From positions 1 through 50,091 of the forward strand of contig NZ_CAJXJS010000024.1 in the NCBI RefSeq assembly GCF_913055165.1: a DNA stretch of 50,091 nt, written 5' to 3'. This DNA is from an uncultured Devosia sp. (GTDB lineage Bacteria; Pseudomonadota; Alphaproteobacteria; Rhizobiales; Devosiaceae). The position numbers and the translations under genes are program-made. The notes under the pieces are model-generated. The model was not told where the DNA came from, made no database searches, and was given only the letters and a program-made list of their open reading frames with translations. Shown one piece after another: positions 10,411 through 21,175 of the stretch. Position 1 is the stretch's first letter. Every line of letters begins with the position of its first letter.

Positions 10411-11019
10411 CTACCCAGCGGCCGGCAATGACCCATCGATAAGGCGATAGAAGACCTCCAAGGCTTCCCGTGAGCGCATTTGCGCCTGCAACTCTGACAG
10501 CGCAGACGCGTCGTTGATGACGCGCCTGATCTGCAGATCGCCGATCAGCAAACCGAGGAACCACTGTGTCGCCTGTTTCGCGGTGACTGCTTTCCCCTGG
10601 CAGAGGCGTTCCATGACGCCTTCGAACAGTGGCATGATCTCGTTCCTGCCACCCGCGGATATGGCCGCACCCAATGCGCCGTTTGGATCCGCTGCCGCAG
10701 CCCGATTGAGCAGAATGGCGCGTTCGCCAAGGAGCATGGTGAGAAAGATCGGGGCCACCCTCTCCAGCGTCTGTCTGGGGTCAGCCTGCGCCTGAATGGC
10801 GTCGGAGAGTATCATCCGCGTTTCGGCGGCATTGTCCCGTACCATGGCCCTGAACAGACCATCCTTGTCGCCATACCAGCGATAGAGGGTTTCGTTGGAT
10901 GCCTTGGCCGCGCGGGCAATGTAGAGCATCGAGGTCCCCCCATAGCCGTGCGTGGCCAGGAGCTCATAGGCTGCGCGACAAATCTGCTCGTGACGCTCTT
11001 TTCGCCTGTCTTCTTTCAC
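10411..11019 (-). CDS. TetR/AcrR family transcriptional regulator
   Basis: A 202-residue repressor-type protein with an N-terminal TetR helix-turn-helix ('ICRAAYELLATHGYGGTSMLYIARAAKASNETLYRWYGDKDGLF', about residues 12-55) and a variable helical ligand domain. GTG at 11019 follows a GGGGGAG stretch and is the preferred start; upstream ATGs would add a tail that overlaps the operators. It is divergent from the DUF1772 membrane gene. The palindromes between them suggest it represses both itself and that neighbour. Confidence 0.85.
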   Translation of the reverse strand: MKEDRRKERHEQICRAAYELLATHGYGGTSMLYIARAAKASNETLYRWYGDKDGLFRAMVRDNAAETRMILSDAIQAQADPRQTLERVAPIFLTMLLGERAILLNRAAAADPNGALGAAISAGGRNEIMPLFEGVMERLCQGKAVTAKQATQWFLGLLIGDLQIRRVINDASALSELQAQMRSREALEVFYRLIDGSLPAAG

Positions 11020-11043
11020 CCGCTCCCCCGCTTTACAAATAAT

Positions 11044-11059
11044 CGTACACATGTATACG
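11044..11059. promoter_or_regulatory. Operator-like palindrome 1 (TetR/DUF1772 intergenic)
   Basis: CGTACACATGTATACG is a palindrome with one mismatched pair. It overlaps the -10 (TATACG, 11054-11059) of a rightward promoter whose -35 is TTTACA (11032-11037, 16-base spacer). Confidence 0.45.
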
Positions 11060-11070
11060 GTTATGTATGT

Positions 11071-11088
11071 CCGTACATATTTGTACGG
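11071..11088. promoter_or_regulatory. Operator-like palindrome 2 (TetR/DUF1772 intergenic)
   Basis: CCGTACA-TATT-TGTACGG has perfect 7-bp arms and shares the CGTACA/TGTACG core with palindrome 1. The centres lie about 28 bases apart. It is probably a second binding site of the divergently encoded TetR protein. Confidence 0.55.
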
Positions 11089-11117
11089 AAAATGGCGCAT
11101 TAGCAAGGGAGCCGGCA

Positions 11118-11639
11118 ATGCGTATTCTGTCCGTCGTCGTGATCACGGTGTCGCTTGTGTTGAGCGCAGCCATTTTCGGCTTCTTCTATGCCTGGGTCTG
11201 CTCGACCATGTGGGGGCTTGATGCGGCCGACCCCAGGATAGCCATCGCGGCCATGCAGGCGATGAATGCTTCGGTGCGCAATGCGGTCTTTGCGCCCGCC
11301 TTCTTCGGTACACCGATTGCACTGGGACTGACTGCCGCCCTGCTCCTCGCGCAGAAGCACCGATTGAGTGCGGCTGCGTTCGCGCTGGCTGCCGCTCTCT
11401 ATGCCGGGTTTTGCCTCATGGTGACCTTGGGGGTGAATGTCCCCATGAACGAAGCTCTGGCGACAGTCGCCATACCTCAGGACGTCGCGTCGGCCAAAAC
11501 TATCTGGCAGGACTACTCGCAACCATGGCAATTCTGGAACCAGCTCCGCACCATAGCCTCGGGCCTCGCCTTCCTGGCAGCCCTGTCGGGGCTCTTCCTA
11601 TACAAGGATGCATCCCGCGCGGCCTCTACAGCCGCCTGA
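11118..11639 (+). CDS. DUF1772 membrane protein (anthrone oxygenase-like)
   Basis: This 173-residue integral membrane protein has four hydrophobic segments (about 1-23, 55-78, 84-107 and 148-165). 'VTLGVNVPMNEALATV' is the N-V-P-x-N hallmark of the DUF1772 family, which includes fungal anthrone oxygenases; bacterial members are mostly uncharacterised. ATG at 11118 with AAGGGA seven bases before it. Control by the neighbouring TetR protein is inferred from the intergenic palindromes. Its stop abuts the stop of the DUF4169 gene on the other strand. Confidence 0.75.
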   Translation: MRILSVVVITVSLVLSAAIFGFFYAWVCSTMWGLDAADPRIAIAAMQAMNASVRNAVFAPAFFGTPIALGLTAALLLAQKHRLSAAAFALAAALYAGFCLMVTLGVNVPMNEALATVAIPQDVASAKTIWQDYSQPWQFWNQLRTIASGLAFLAALSGLFLYKDASRAASTAA

Positions 11640-11816
11640 TCAGTCTTCCCGCTTGTGCCCGTCGATATGTTTATCGGCCTTCGCCTTTTCGGCCGCATCC
11701 TTGAGCTTTTCGGCCTTGGTGCGGCCGAACTTCAAGCGGTTCGCCTCGGCCGCCGCTTCCTTTTCGGTGCGGGCCTTGGCCTTGCGGGCTTTGGAGAGGG
11801 AGAGAATTTCAGCCAT
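11640..11816 (-). CDS. DUF4169 family small basic protein
   Basis: This 58-residue, highly charged, Lys/Ala-rich protein runs 'MAEILSLSKARKAKARTEKE', then 'NRLKFGRTKAEK', and ends 'HKRED'. That is the pattern of DUF4169, a short alphaproteobacterial family of unknown function, likely one long helix with a K-F-G-R-T-K core. Its stop (TGA read leftward, 11642-11640) begins at the base after the DUF1772 stop at 11639, so the two converge with no gap. Confidence 0.75.
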   Translation of the reverse strand: MAEILSLSKARKAKARTEKEAAAEANRLKFGRTKAEKLKDAAEKAKADKHIDGHKRED

Positions 11817-11877
11817 GTGGTGTCTCCAGACAATGGGAGCTTAGCATGGCGCCCTGCCCTCGCCCAACACAGTGCCG

Positions 11878-11950
11878 TCCACGGGCTTGACCCGAGGACC
11901 AGTTCCAACGCGTATAGAGTGGACAGAGGCCCTTGGGCAAAGCCCGAGGG
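11878..11950. repeat. Intergenic palindromic/repeat-like segment before pyrG 3' end
   Basis: It holds 'CACGGGCTTGACCCGAGG' and, 34 bases further on, a stem CCCTTGGGC-AAA-GCCCGAGGG (11930-11950, one G:T pair). The C-G-G-G-T-C-A-A-G-C-C-C-G type sequence is a frequent intergenic motif in Rhizobiales. The second stem may end pyrG transcription (stop at 11981). Confidence 0.35.
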
Positions 11951-11980
11951 CGGAACCGTATTGGGAATAGCCTTCTATGC

Positions 11981-13615
<1,635 letters not shown>

Positions 13616-13665
13616 TCACCATAAGCACATCATTGTCGATTCGCAGAGCGGGAAAGCCGCTCTAC

Positions 13666-13696
13666 ACAAAAAGAAGAAGGGGATGTCGCCATCCCC
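13666..13696 (-). terminator. Terminator between secG and pyrG
   Basis: A stem GGGGATG/CATCCCC (13679-13685 and 13690-13696) around TCGC is followed on the minus strand by a T-rich tail (TTCTTCTTTTT). It lies about 25 bases past the secG stop and should end or attenuate transcription before pyrG. On the plus strand it is also followed by five T. Confidence 0.75.
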
Positions 13697-13721
13697 TTTT
13701 TCACGGACGCCTTGCGGCGGA

Positions 13722-14231
13722 TCAGTTGCCCGTCGGCGCCGCGGGCGTTTCAGTAGCGGTGCCACCCGAAGCGTCGTCGGGCGTTGCAGCAGCATCAGCG
13801 CCGGCAGCAGGCGCCTCGGGAACCGGCAGGTCACCCTGAGTCGGCTGAGTCGTCGTTGCGTCGACGGCCGGTGTCGCCGTATCGGTCGGCAGGGGCAGGT
13901 CGGAGGTGTCGTCGCCCTGCAATGCATTGAGCGCATCGAGCACGGTGGACGGCTGCGTGCCATCTTCCAACGTCGTGGCATTATCCAGGATGCTGGAGGT
14001 CCCGCGATCAAGCTCGTTCAGAATGGTCAGACCGATCGCGGAGGCAAAGAACAGCACCGCAAGGATGGCCGTGGTCCGGGTCAAAAGATTGGCCGAGCCG
14101 CGGGCGGTCATCAGGCCGCCGCCACCACCGCCACCAATGCCGAGAGCGCCCCCTTCGGAACGCTGGATCAGGATGACGACAATCAGCGCCAGCACGATCA
14201 GCAAATAGGCGACGAGCAGTACGTTGGCCAT
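13722..14231 (-). CDS. secG: Preprotein translocase subunit SecG
   Basis: SecG is the accessory subunit of the SecYEG channel. The first 75 residues are canonical: TM1, 'ILIQRSEGGALGIGGGGGGGLMTARGSANLLTRTTAILA' and TM2. The remaining ~95 residues form an acidic Pro/Ala/Thr-rich low-complexity tail, giving 169 residues against about 110 in enterobacteria. Such tails occur in alphaproteobacterial SecG and are presumably disordered. The start is ATG at 14231; an upstream in-frame extension has no ribosome site. It follows tpiA in the usual tpiA-secG-pyrG order. Confidence 0.95.
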   Translation of the reverse strand: MANVLLVAYLLIVLALIVVILIQRSEGGALGIGGGGGGGLMTARGSANLLTRTTAILAVLFFASAIGLTILNELDRGTSSILDNATTLEDGTQPSTVLDALNALQGDDTSDLPLPTDTATPAVDATTTQPTQGDLPVPEAPAAGADAAATPDDASGGTATETPAAPTGN

Positions 14232-14374
14232 GAATCTCTTGTCTTTGCGTCGGTCCGGACATGCCAAAAGGCCCGCCCGGGTTGGAAAGGATGCGGGGTC
14301 ATACACCCCCCGAACGGCAAATACCAGCCGCCCGCAGCGCTTTTTCGCCGCAAGCGGATGACCGCCCGGTTGCT

Positions 14375-15130
14375 CTAGACGGCGGAGATAATCGTATAGA
14401 AGTCCTTTGCCAAGAGGCTTGCGCCGCCAACAAGACCGCCATTGACGTTGCCGACGCGCAGGATTTCATGTGCATTCTGCGGCTTGAGCGAACCGCCGTA
14501 GAGAATGCGGATGCTCTCCCCCTTGGAAAGGCCGAAGCGATCGACAAGGCGCGCGCGAATGGCATTGTGCATCTGGTCAATCTCATCGATCGTGGGCGTC
14601 CGCCCGGTGCCGATGGCCCATACCGGTTCGTAAGCGACAATCACTTCGTGGAGTTCGGCCGCATCGGGAATCGAGGCCGCCAGCTGGGCCGAGACCACCG
14701 CTTCGGCCTCGTTGGCGTCCCGTTGAGCCTCGGTCTCGCCAATACAGATGATTGGCTTGAGGCCGGCGCCGATGGCCGCCTCTGCCTTCGCGCGGACGGT
14801 CTCGTCGGTTTCCCCGTGATTTGTGCGGCGCTCTGAGTGGCCAACAATGACATATTGCGCGCCGGCATCGGCCAGCATGCTGGCGGAGATGTCGCCGGTA
14901 TGGGCGCCGTGAGATTCCTGGTGACAATCCTGCCCACCGGCGATGATGCCGCTCGATGCGCCCTGGGCAGCCACAGCGGCGAGCAGGGTGGCGGGTGGAC
15001 AGACCACGACGAGGGCCCGCGGCGACTCGCCTGTGGTCAGCAGACGCGCAAGTTCGGTCAGCTCATCCAGCGAGTGGGTGAGCCCGTTCATCTTCCAATT
15101 TCCGGCGATCAGCGGTGATACGGTCGACAA
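14375..15130 (-). CDS. tpiA: Triosephosphate isomerase
   Basis: TIM interconverts dihydroxyacetone phosphate and glyceraldehyde-3-phosphate. It has 251 residues. Seen are '[10 protein letters not shown]' (Asn/Lys of the active site), 'VIVGHSERR' (catalytic His) and '[16 protein letters not shown]' (catalytic Glu and the mobile loop). The start is a TTG at 15130: it has AGGAG eight bases upstream, and no ATG or GTG precedes the conserved N-I/L-A-G-N-W-K. It is divergent from ppiD and upstream of secG. Confidence 0.97.
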   Translation of the reverse strand: MSTVSPLIAGNWKMNGLTHSLDELTELARLLTTGESPRALVVVCPPATLLAAVAAQGASSGIIAGGQDCHQESHGAHTGDISASMLADAGAQYVIVGHSERRTNHGETDETVRAKAEAAIGAGLKPIICIGETEAQRDANEAEAVVSAQLAASIPDAAELHEVIVAYEPVWAIGTGRTPTIDEIDQMHNAIRARLVDRFGLSKGESIRILYGGSLKPQNAHEILRVGNVNGGLVGGASLLAKDFYTIISAV

Positions 15131-15253
15131 TCTTGGTACTCCTGCCTCTTGCGCCGGACGGGGCTTTGCCCTAACCCCGGCTGTCGTATTTGTCTTAGTA
15201 GTCCGTCCCTGGCCATAGGGTAAAGGGTCGGACCCGAAACTGGAACGCTTCAG

Positions 15254-17128
15254 ATGCTCGATGGTTTGCGTGATTTTGCAAAATCCTGGCCGGGAAAGAT
15301 CCTGGGGGCGTTCCTGCTTGTCGGTGTAGCGGGCTTCGGCATCAACAATGTGATTGTCGACCTGGGCAGCAATACGGTGGCGCGCGTCGGCGATGAGGAG
15401 ATCACCTCGCAGGAATTCCTGCGGGCCTATCAGAACCAGGTCAACGCCTTCGCGCAGCAGATGGGATCGGTGCCAACGGCCAGCCAGGCCGAGGCGATGG
15501 GCATTCCCACTTCCGTCATTCTCGGGCTTTCGCAGGGCGCGGCATTGGACACTTTGGCCAGCCAGTTCGCGCTAGGCGTATCCGACGCCAAGCTGGCGCA
15601 GCTTTTGCGTCAAGATCCGTCTTTCCACGGAACGCTCGGCAATTTTGATCCCGCCCTGTTCTCCCAGGTGTTGCAGAGCGCCGGTTGGACGGAGGCCGAG
15701 TATTTCGAGGCGCGGGCGGACGAGGCCCGCCGGGAGCAGCTGACCACCGCGCTATTTGCCGATGTCGACATGCCGGAAGTCGCCGCCGGGCTTATCAATG
15801 ATTATGCCACCGCGACCCGGACCATCGATTATCTGATCTTGAGCGAAACAGGCATCGAGACCCCAGCCTCACCCACTGAGGAGGAACTGGCGGCCTATCT
15901 CAGCGAGCACCAGGCGGAATACCGGACTGTCGAAAGCCGGTCAGTCAAACTGCTCGATCTGTCGCTGGCTTCGCTGGCGGCAACCAAGGACATTTCGGAG
16001 GACGCCATCGCGGCCGAGTACGAGGCCACAAAGGCATCGCTCACCACGCCGGAGCGGCGGACCATCGAGCAGGTCTCGCTGGCCACGCCCGAACTGCAGG
16101 CGCAGTTTGAGGCCGGTCTTGCTGCCGGCACCGATTTCGACACCCTCGTTGCCGAAGCCGGGTTGACACCGTCGAACCTGGGAACGCTGACCGAAGGCGA
16201 GATCACCGATAGTCGCCTGGCCACTGCGGCCTTCGGGCTTCCGGAGGGCGGGTTCGCCATCATCGAGGGCATTGGCGGCCAGCGTGCGGTGCATGTCGAT
16301 GCGATCGAGGAAGCGCGCGAGCCGACTTTGGCGGAAGCCCGCGACGAGATCGTCCAGCGCCTCACCCTTGCCGAAGCGCGGACAGAAATCAGCGACATTC
16401 TCGACCAGATTGAAGAACTGCGCGCGGCCTTCCAGCCGATCGAACAGATCGCCGAACGCTTTGGGCTGCCGGTCTATGAGGCGGAAGTGACCGCTGGCGG
16501 GTCTGAGCTCTCCGTGCTGCCCAACCTTGGGCCGGAGGACTACCAGCGTGTATCGCAAGCAATATTCGCGGCCGAGCAGGACCGGTTGATCCCCTCCATC
16601 CCCCTGTCGGGCAACGCTCATCTGTGGTTCGATCTCGAGCAGGTGGAGCCGGCCCGCGACCAAACGCTGGATGAAGTGCGCGCGGAGGTCGAGGCTGCCA
16701 TTATGGAAGAGCGCGTGAACGAGGCGCTGGCCGCAAGGGGCGAAGACATCGTTGCGCGTCTTGAAGCAGGCGAAGCCCTCTCCGATATCGGGTTGGAGAT
16801 GAGCGTTTTCCCCCAGCTCAGCGCGCCGTTCACGCGATTCGGCTCGGAGGACGGGCTGATCGACGGCACCGTGGCTTCGGCAGCCTTCGCCGGTGGTCCG
16901 GGGCATGCCGGGGCCGTTCTGAGCGAGAGCGGCGAACATGTGGTGTTCCAGGTTGTGGACACGACCGAGGCAGGCGAGCCGCTTGATGATGCGACCCTTG
17001 CGAGCCTCGATGCCGAAACCCGAGCCGGCCTGACCGCCGAGTTCGTGGCTGCCGTGCGGGACGATGCCGGCCTTCGTATCAACCAGCAGGCGCTGAACCA
17101 GCTGCTTGTCCAGAACTACGGCCAATAA
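15254..17128 (+). CDS. ppiD: Membrane-anchored peptidyl-prolyl isomerase-type chaperone (PpiD/SurA_N)
   Basis: PpiD-type proteins sit in the inner membrane facing the periplasm and help newly secreted proteins fold. This one has 624 residues: a short cytoplasmic N-terminus, one TM helix (about 14-33, 'GKILGAFLLVGVAGFGI'), a SurA-like chaperone domain ('ARVGDEEITSQEFLRAYQNQ'), one parvulin-like region around 260-355 and a diverged second one near 490-560. The parvulin active-site residues look poorly kept, so chaperone rather than isomerase activity is likely (inference). It is divergent from tpiA and lies 30 bases upstream of trpE, a pairing common in Rhizobiales. Confidence 0.88.
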   Translation: MLDGLRDFAKSWPGKILGAFLLVGVAGFGINNVIVDLGSNTVARVGDEEITSQEFLRAYQNQVNAFAQQMGSVPTASQAEAMGIPTSVILGLSQGAALDTLASQFALGVSDAKLAQLLRQDPSFHGTLGNFDPALFSQVLQSAGWTEAEYFEARADEARREQLTTALFADVDMPEVAAGLINDYATATRTIDYLILSETGIETPASPTEEELAAYLSEHQAEYRTVESRSVKLLDLSLASLAATKDISEDAIAAEYEATKASLTTPERRTIEQVSLATPELQAQFEAGLAAGTDFDTLVAEAGLTPSNLGTLTEGEITDSRLATAAFGLPEGGFAIIEGIGGQRAVHVDAIEEAREPTLAEARDEIVQRLTLAEARTEISDILDQIEELRAAFQPIEQIAERFGLPVYEAEVTAGGSELSVLPNLGPEDYQRVSQAIFAAEQDRLIPSIPLSGNAHLWFDLEQVEPARDQTLDEVRAEVEAAIMEERVNEALAARGEDIVARLEAGEALSDIGLEMSVFPQLSAPFTRFGSEDGLIDGTVASAAFAGGPGHAGAVLSESGEHVVFQVVDTTEAGEPLDDATLASLDAETRAGLTAEFVAAVRDDAGLRINQQALNQLLVQNYGQ

Positions 17129-17158
17129 CGGCCTTCTCACCAACGGAACCAGACCAAA

Positions 17159-18667
17159 ATGGGCGACGACTACTCCAAGACCTTTGCCGCGCAATACGAT
17201 GCCGGAAAGTCTGGACTCGTCTGGCGTCGCGTCGTAGCGGATCTGGAAACGCCCATTGGCACCTATCTCAAGCTTGCCGCGGGCCGTTCTCACACGTTCC
17301 TGCTGGAGAGCGTTCAAGACGGCACCACACGCGGCCGCTATTCCATGATCGGCCTTCTGCCGGATCTGATCCTCAAGGTCGAGGACGGCAAGGCCTCGAT
17401 CAATCGCAGTGCCCAGACCACACCCGATATTTTCGAACCACTGGACGACATGCCGCTCGACGCGCTGCGTAATCTGGTCGCCGAGAGCCAAATCGACATG
17501 CCACAGGGTTTGCCACCCCAATCGGCGGGCATTTACGGCTATCTGGGCTATGAAATGGTGCGGTACATGGAAGTGTTGCCGAACGCCAATCCCGACGATC
17601 TGCAGACGCCTGAGGCGCTGCTGATGCGTCCCTCACTGCTGGCCATCTTCGACACGGTCAAGGATGAACTCTATCTGACCGCGCCCGTCTATGTCCGCGA
17701 CGGCGTGACGGCTGCGCAGGCCTTGGCGGCAGCCGAGGACCGGATCAGCGACGCGATCGCGCGACTGACCCGAGCAACACCGGCTGCCCCTGCCCTGGCC
17801 GATCTTGAATCCATTGCGGTCACCAGCAACACCACGCGCGATGAATATTTCGAGATGGTGGCGCGGGCGAAGGACTACATCACCGCCGGCGACATCTTCC
17901 AGGTCGTGCTGAGCCAGCGCTTTTCGGCTGATTTCACCCTGCCCCCGACCGCGCTTTATCGAGCGCTGCGGCGTACCAATCCCAGCCCATATATGTATTT
18001 CTTTGATTTCGGGAGTTTCGCCTTTGCGGGTTCCAGTCCCGAAATCCTGGTGCGGGTGCAGGATGGCGAGGTGACGATCCGTCCGATCGCCGGTACGCGC
18101 AAGCGGGGTGCAACGCCCACGCGGGACAAGGAACTGGCCGCGGAATTGCTGTCGGATCCCAAGGAGCTGTCAGAGCATCTGATGCTGCTCGATCTGGGGC
18201 GCAACGATGTGGGCCGTGTCGCAAAGATCGGTTCGGTCAAGGTTACCGACAAGTTCTTCCTCGAATACTATTCCCACGTCATGCATATCGTCTCCAACGT
18301 CGTTGGCGAGCTTGACCCCCAATATGACTTTGTCGATGCGCTCTCTGCCGGTTTTCCCGCCGGCACCGTGTCGGGCGCGCCCAAAGTCCGGGCGATGGAA
18401 ATCATCGACGAGCTCGAAAAGTCACGACGCGGCATCTATGGCGGTTGCGTGGGCTATTTTGGGGCCGATGGCACGATGGACACTTGCATTGTGCTGCGCA
18501 CCGGGATCGTCAAGGACGGCAAGCTCTATGTTCAATCCGGTGCCGGCATTGTCGCGGATAGCCGTCCGGAGCTCGAACAGCTCGAGTGCGAGAACAAGGC
18601 ACGCGCCCTTTTCAGCGCCGCCGAGGAAGCGCTACGCTATGCGGGCGAGGCAGGAGTGGGCCAGTGA
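17159..18667 (+). CDS. trpE: Anthranilate synthase component I
   Basis: TrpE makes anthranilate from chorismate with ammonia from TrpG, the first step of tryptophan synthesis. It has 502 residues with an N-terminal regulatory region holding 'HTFLLESV' (the L-L-E-S tryptophan-inhibition motif) and the chorismate-binding half with 'GDIFQVVLSQRFS', 'FAGSSPEILVR', 'PIAGTRKRG' and 'FPAGTVSGAPKVRAMEIIDELE'. It is separate from trpG here, not the TrpEG fusion found in some Rhizobiaceae. No leader peptide with Trp codons was seen in the 30 bases between ppiD and trpE. Confidence 0.97.
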   Translation: MGDDYSKTFAAQYDAGKSGLVWRRVVADLETPIGTYLKLAAGRSHTFLLESVQDGTTRGRYSMIGLLPDLILKVEDGKASINRSAQTTPDIFEPLDDMPLDALRNLVAESQIDMPQGLPPQSAGIYGYLGYEMVRYMEVLPNANPDDLQTPEALLMRPSLLAIFDTVKDELYLTAPVYVRDGVTAAQALAAAEDRISDAIARLTRATPAAPALADLESIAVTSNTTRDEYFEMVARAKDYITAGDIFQVVLSQRFSADFTLPPTALYRALRRTNPSPYMYFFDFGSFAFAGSSPEILVRVQDGEVTIRPIAGTRKRGATPTRDKELAAELLSDPKELSEHLMLLDLGRNDVGRVAKIGSVKVTDKFFLEYYSHVMHIVSNVVGELDPQYDFVDALSAGFPAGTVSGAPKVRAMEIIDELEKSRRGIYGGCVGYFGADGTMDTCIVLRTGIVKDGKLYVQSGAGIVADSRPELEQLECENKARALFSAAEEALRYAGEAGVGQ

Positions 18668-18702
18668 TGGGCGTGATGGGAACGAATAGGCGATGGCGGG
18701 GC

Positions 18703-18730
18703 TGGTTCTGAAACCTTCCCTAAAGAACCA
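18703..18730 (+). other. Inverted repeat in the trpE-trpG gap
   Basis: TGGTTCT and AGAACCA form a perfect 7-bp stem with a 14-base loop in the 80-base spacer. There is no T run. It might stabilise or process the mRNA; all downstream joints in this operon overlap or abut, so this spacer stands out. Confidence 0.3.
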
Positions 18731-18747
18731 CCCATGAGGACAGGCCA

Positions 18748-19347
18748 ATGACCAAGACCCTCGTCATCGACAACTATGACAGCTTCACCTACAACCTCGT
18801 CCACTTTCTCGGGGAACTGGGCGCCGACATCACCGTCAGGCGTAACGACAAGATTACGCTCGAAGAAATCGCCGCCATGGCGCCCCAGGCCATTGTGCTT
18901 TCCCCCGGCCCCTGCACACCCAATGAGGCCGGCATCTGCCTGGCGGTCATCGATCGGTTCAAGTCGACCATCCCCATGTTGGGCGTGTGCCTGGGGCACC
19001 AGGCCATGGGCCAGGCGCTGGGTGGCGACGTGGTGCGCGCGCCCAGCCTGTTCCACGGCAAGACCAGCAATATCCACCATACCGGCAAGGGCATTTTCCG
19101 CGGCCTCAACAACGACTTCGAGGCCACCCGGTACCACTCCCTGATCGTCAAGGCAGACACCCTGCCGGACGAGCTGGAAGTCACGGCCACCACCGATGAC
19201 GGGCTCATCATGGGCATGCAGCACAAGAGCCTGCCGCTGCATGGCGTGCAGTTCCACCCTGAAAGCATCGCCTCGGAAAACGGGCATGCGCTCCTTCAGA
19301 ATTTCCTCAACATTGCCCGCGACTTCAACGGAAAGAAGGTTGCGTGA
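18748..19347 (+). CDS. trpG: Anthranilate synthase component II (glutamine amidotransferase)
   Basis: This subunit supplies ammonia from glutamine to TrpE. It is 199 residues, a class I amidotransferase: '[21 protein letters not shown]' at the N-terminus, the nucleophile elbow '[15 protein letters not shown]' (Cys near 80) and '[14 protein letters not shown]' with the His/Glu pair near 173. The last stop base is the first base of the trpD ATG (TGATG), indicating coupled translation. Confidence 0.97.
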   Translation: MTKTLVIDNYDSFTYNLVHFLGELGADITVRRNDKITLEEIAAMAPQAIVLSPGPCTPNEAGICLAVIDRFKSTIPMLGVCLGHQAMGQALGGDVVRAPSLFHGKTSNIHHTGKGIFRGLNNDFEATRYHSLIVKADTLPDELEVTATTDDGLIMGMQHKSLPLHGVQFHPESIASENGHALLQNFLNIARDFNGKKVA

Positions 19348-20363
19348 TGGATATCAAGCAAGCTCTGAACAAGATCGCCGTCGGCAAGGACCTCACCGGC
19401 GAAGAGATGCGCGACGTCATGCGCATCATCATGAATGGCGACGCCACCCCGGCCCAGATTGGCGCGTTCCTGATGGGCATGCGCATCAAGGGCGAGACTG
19501 TGGGCGAAATCGCGGCTGCCGTGTCCATCCTGCGCGAGCAGATGGTGCCCGTCACCGCGCCCGGGGACGCTATCGACATTGTGGGCACTGGCGGCGACGG
19601 GGTGGGCAGCCTCAATATCTCGACGGCCACCGCGCTGGTTGTGGCAGCCGCCGGTGTGCCCGTCGCCAAGCACGGCAACAAGGCGCTGTCATCGCGCTCC
19701 GGTTCCTCGCAGGCGCTTGAGGCACTGGGCGTCAAGCTGGATCTGACGCCCGAACAGATCGGCAAGACCATTGCCGAGGCCAATATCGGCTTCATGTTCG
19801 CGCCCAACCATCATCCGGCAATGCGCCATGTGGGGCCGGCGCGGGCAGAAATGGGCGTGCGCACGTTGTTCAACCTCCTGGGTCCACAATCCAATCCGGC
19901 CGGAGTGCGGCGCTACCTGCTTGGCGTCTATGCGCAGGAATGGGTGGAACCGGTCGCGGCAGCGCTGCTCGCCAACCGCGCCATCAAGGCCTGGGTTGTC
20001 CATTCCAGTGAGGGGTTGGATGAACTCTCCACGTCCGGCCCCAATTTCGTGGCCCAGATTGCCGATGGCGATCTGCGCAGTTTTGAACTTCATCCCGAGC
20101 GGGTGGGCCTGAGGCTCACCGATCCCAAGGATCTGTTGGGTGGTGAGCCGGCGGAGAATGCCGCCGCCATTGTCGCCCTGTTCGAGGGCGCAGCGGGCGC
20201 CTATCGTGATACGGTGCTGCTCAATGCAGGGGCTGCCCTGCTGGTGGCGGACAAGGTGGGGTCGATTGAAGACGGCATTGCCATGGCGCGGGACACCATA
20301 GACAGCGGCAAGGCAAGGGCGACCCTCGCCCGACTTGTGGCGGTATCGAACGGACAAGCCTGA
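19347..20363 (+). CDS. trpD: Anthranilate phosphoribosyltransferase
   Basis: TrpD adds phosphoribosyl to anthranilate. It has 338 residues, the usual size. The PRPP-binding motif '[20 protein letters not shown]' is near residue 77, '[21 protein letters not shown]' near 105, and '[30 protein letters not shown]' near 150. ATG at 19347 overlaps the trpG stop; a GTG one codon earlier is less likely. Its own stop overlaps the trpC start in the same TGATG form. Confidence 0.98.
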   Translation: MDIKQALNKIAVGKDLTGEEMRDVMRIIMNGDATPAQIGAFLMGMRIKGETVGEIAAAVSILREQMVPVTAPGDAIDIVGTGGDGVGSLNISTATALVVAAAGVPVAKHGNKALSSRSGSSQALEALGVKLDLTPEQIGKTIAEANIGFMFAPNHHPAMRHVGPARAEMGVRTLFNLLGPQSNPAGVRRYLLGVYAQEWVEPVAAALLANRAIKAWVVHSSEGLDELSTSGPNFVAQIADGDLRSFELHPERVGLRLTDPKDLLGGEPAENAAAIVALFEGAAGAYRDTVLLNAGAALLVADKVGSIEDGIAMARDTIDSGKARATLARLVAVSNGQA

Positions 20364-21175
20364 TGAGCGATATTCTCAAGCAAATCGAAGCCTATAAGCG
20401 CGAAGAAATTGCAGCCGCCAAAAGCATGCGGCCCTGGGCGGAGGTTGTGGCAGAGGCCCATGACCAGCCGGCGCCGCGCGGCTTTGTGAAGGCCATCAAG
20501 GACAAGCGCGCCAGGGGCGACTATGCGCTGATCGCCGAAGTGAAAAAGGCCAGCCCCTCCAAAGGGTTGATCCGTGCGGATTTCAATCCGGCGGAAATCG
20601 CCCGCGCTTATGAGACGGCGGGGGCGGCGTGCCTTTCGGTTCTGACCGATCGGCCCAGCTTCCAGGGCTCGCCCAGCTACCTCATAGAGGCGCGGGCAGC
20701 CACCAAGCTTCCCGTCCTGCGCAAGGACTTTCTGTTTGAAACCTATCAGGTGGCAGAGGCGCGCTCCTGGGGCGCAGACTGCATCCTGATCATCCTGGCT
20801 GCAGTCGGCGACGATGTGGCACGTTACCTGCTCGACGCGGCCGAGGAATGGGGCATGGACGCGCTGGTGGAAGTGCATGATCAGCTTGAACTTGATCGCG
20901 CCCTGGCACTCGATGCGAAATTCATCGGCGTCAACAATCGCAATCTGCGCACCTTCGAGACTACGCTGGAGACGACTGTCAATCTGGCTGCGGGGGTTCC
21001 GGACGATGTGCTGCTGGTCAGCGAAAGCGGCATCATGACCCACGAGCACGTCACGATGCTGGACGAGCGCTGCAATGTCGGCACCTTCCTGGTCGGTGAA
21101 AGCCTGATGCGGCAGGACGACGTGGTTGCCGCCACCCGCGCCCTCCTCATGGGCGCGCCGGAAACGGTGCGCTGA
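20363..21175 (+). CDS. trpC: Indole-3-glycerol phosphate synthase
   Basis: TrpC closes the indole ring from carboxyphenylamino-deoxyribulose phosphate. It has 270 residues and a TIM barrel; '[29 protein letters not shown]' (catalytic Glu/Lys) is near residue 54, with '[26 protein letters not shown]' and '[12 protein letters not shown]' further along. It is monofunctional, without a TrpF domain. It overlaps moaC by one base. trpF, trpB and trpA are not in the window. Confidence 0.97.
   Translation: MSDILKQIEAYKREEIAAAKSMRPWAEVVAEAHDQPAPRGFVKAIKDKRARGDYALIAEVKKASPSKGLIRADFNPAEIARAYETAGAACLSVLTDRPSFQGSPSYLIEARAATKLPVLRKDFLFETYQVAEARSWGADCILIILAAVGDDVARYLLDAAEEWGMDALVEVHDQLELDRALALDAKFIGVNNRNLRTFETTLETTVNLAAGVPDDVLLVSESGIMTHEHVTMLDERCNVGTFLVGESLMRQDDVVAATRALLMGAPETVR

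Noticed and set aside
17129..17158. trp leader-peptide attenuator before trpE
   Set aside because: Only 30 bases lie between ppiD and trpE, with no Trp codons or terminator stem.
15941..17521. 526-codon minus-strand frame opposite ppiD/trpE
   Set aside because: Shadow frame; both sense genes have clear motifs.
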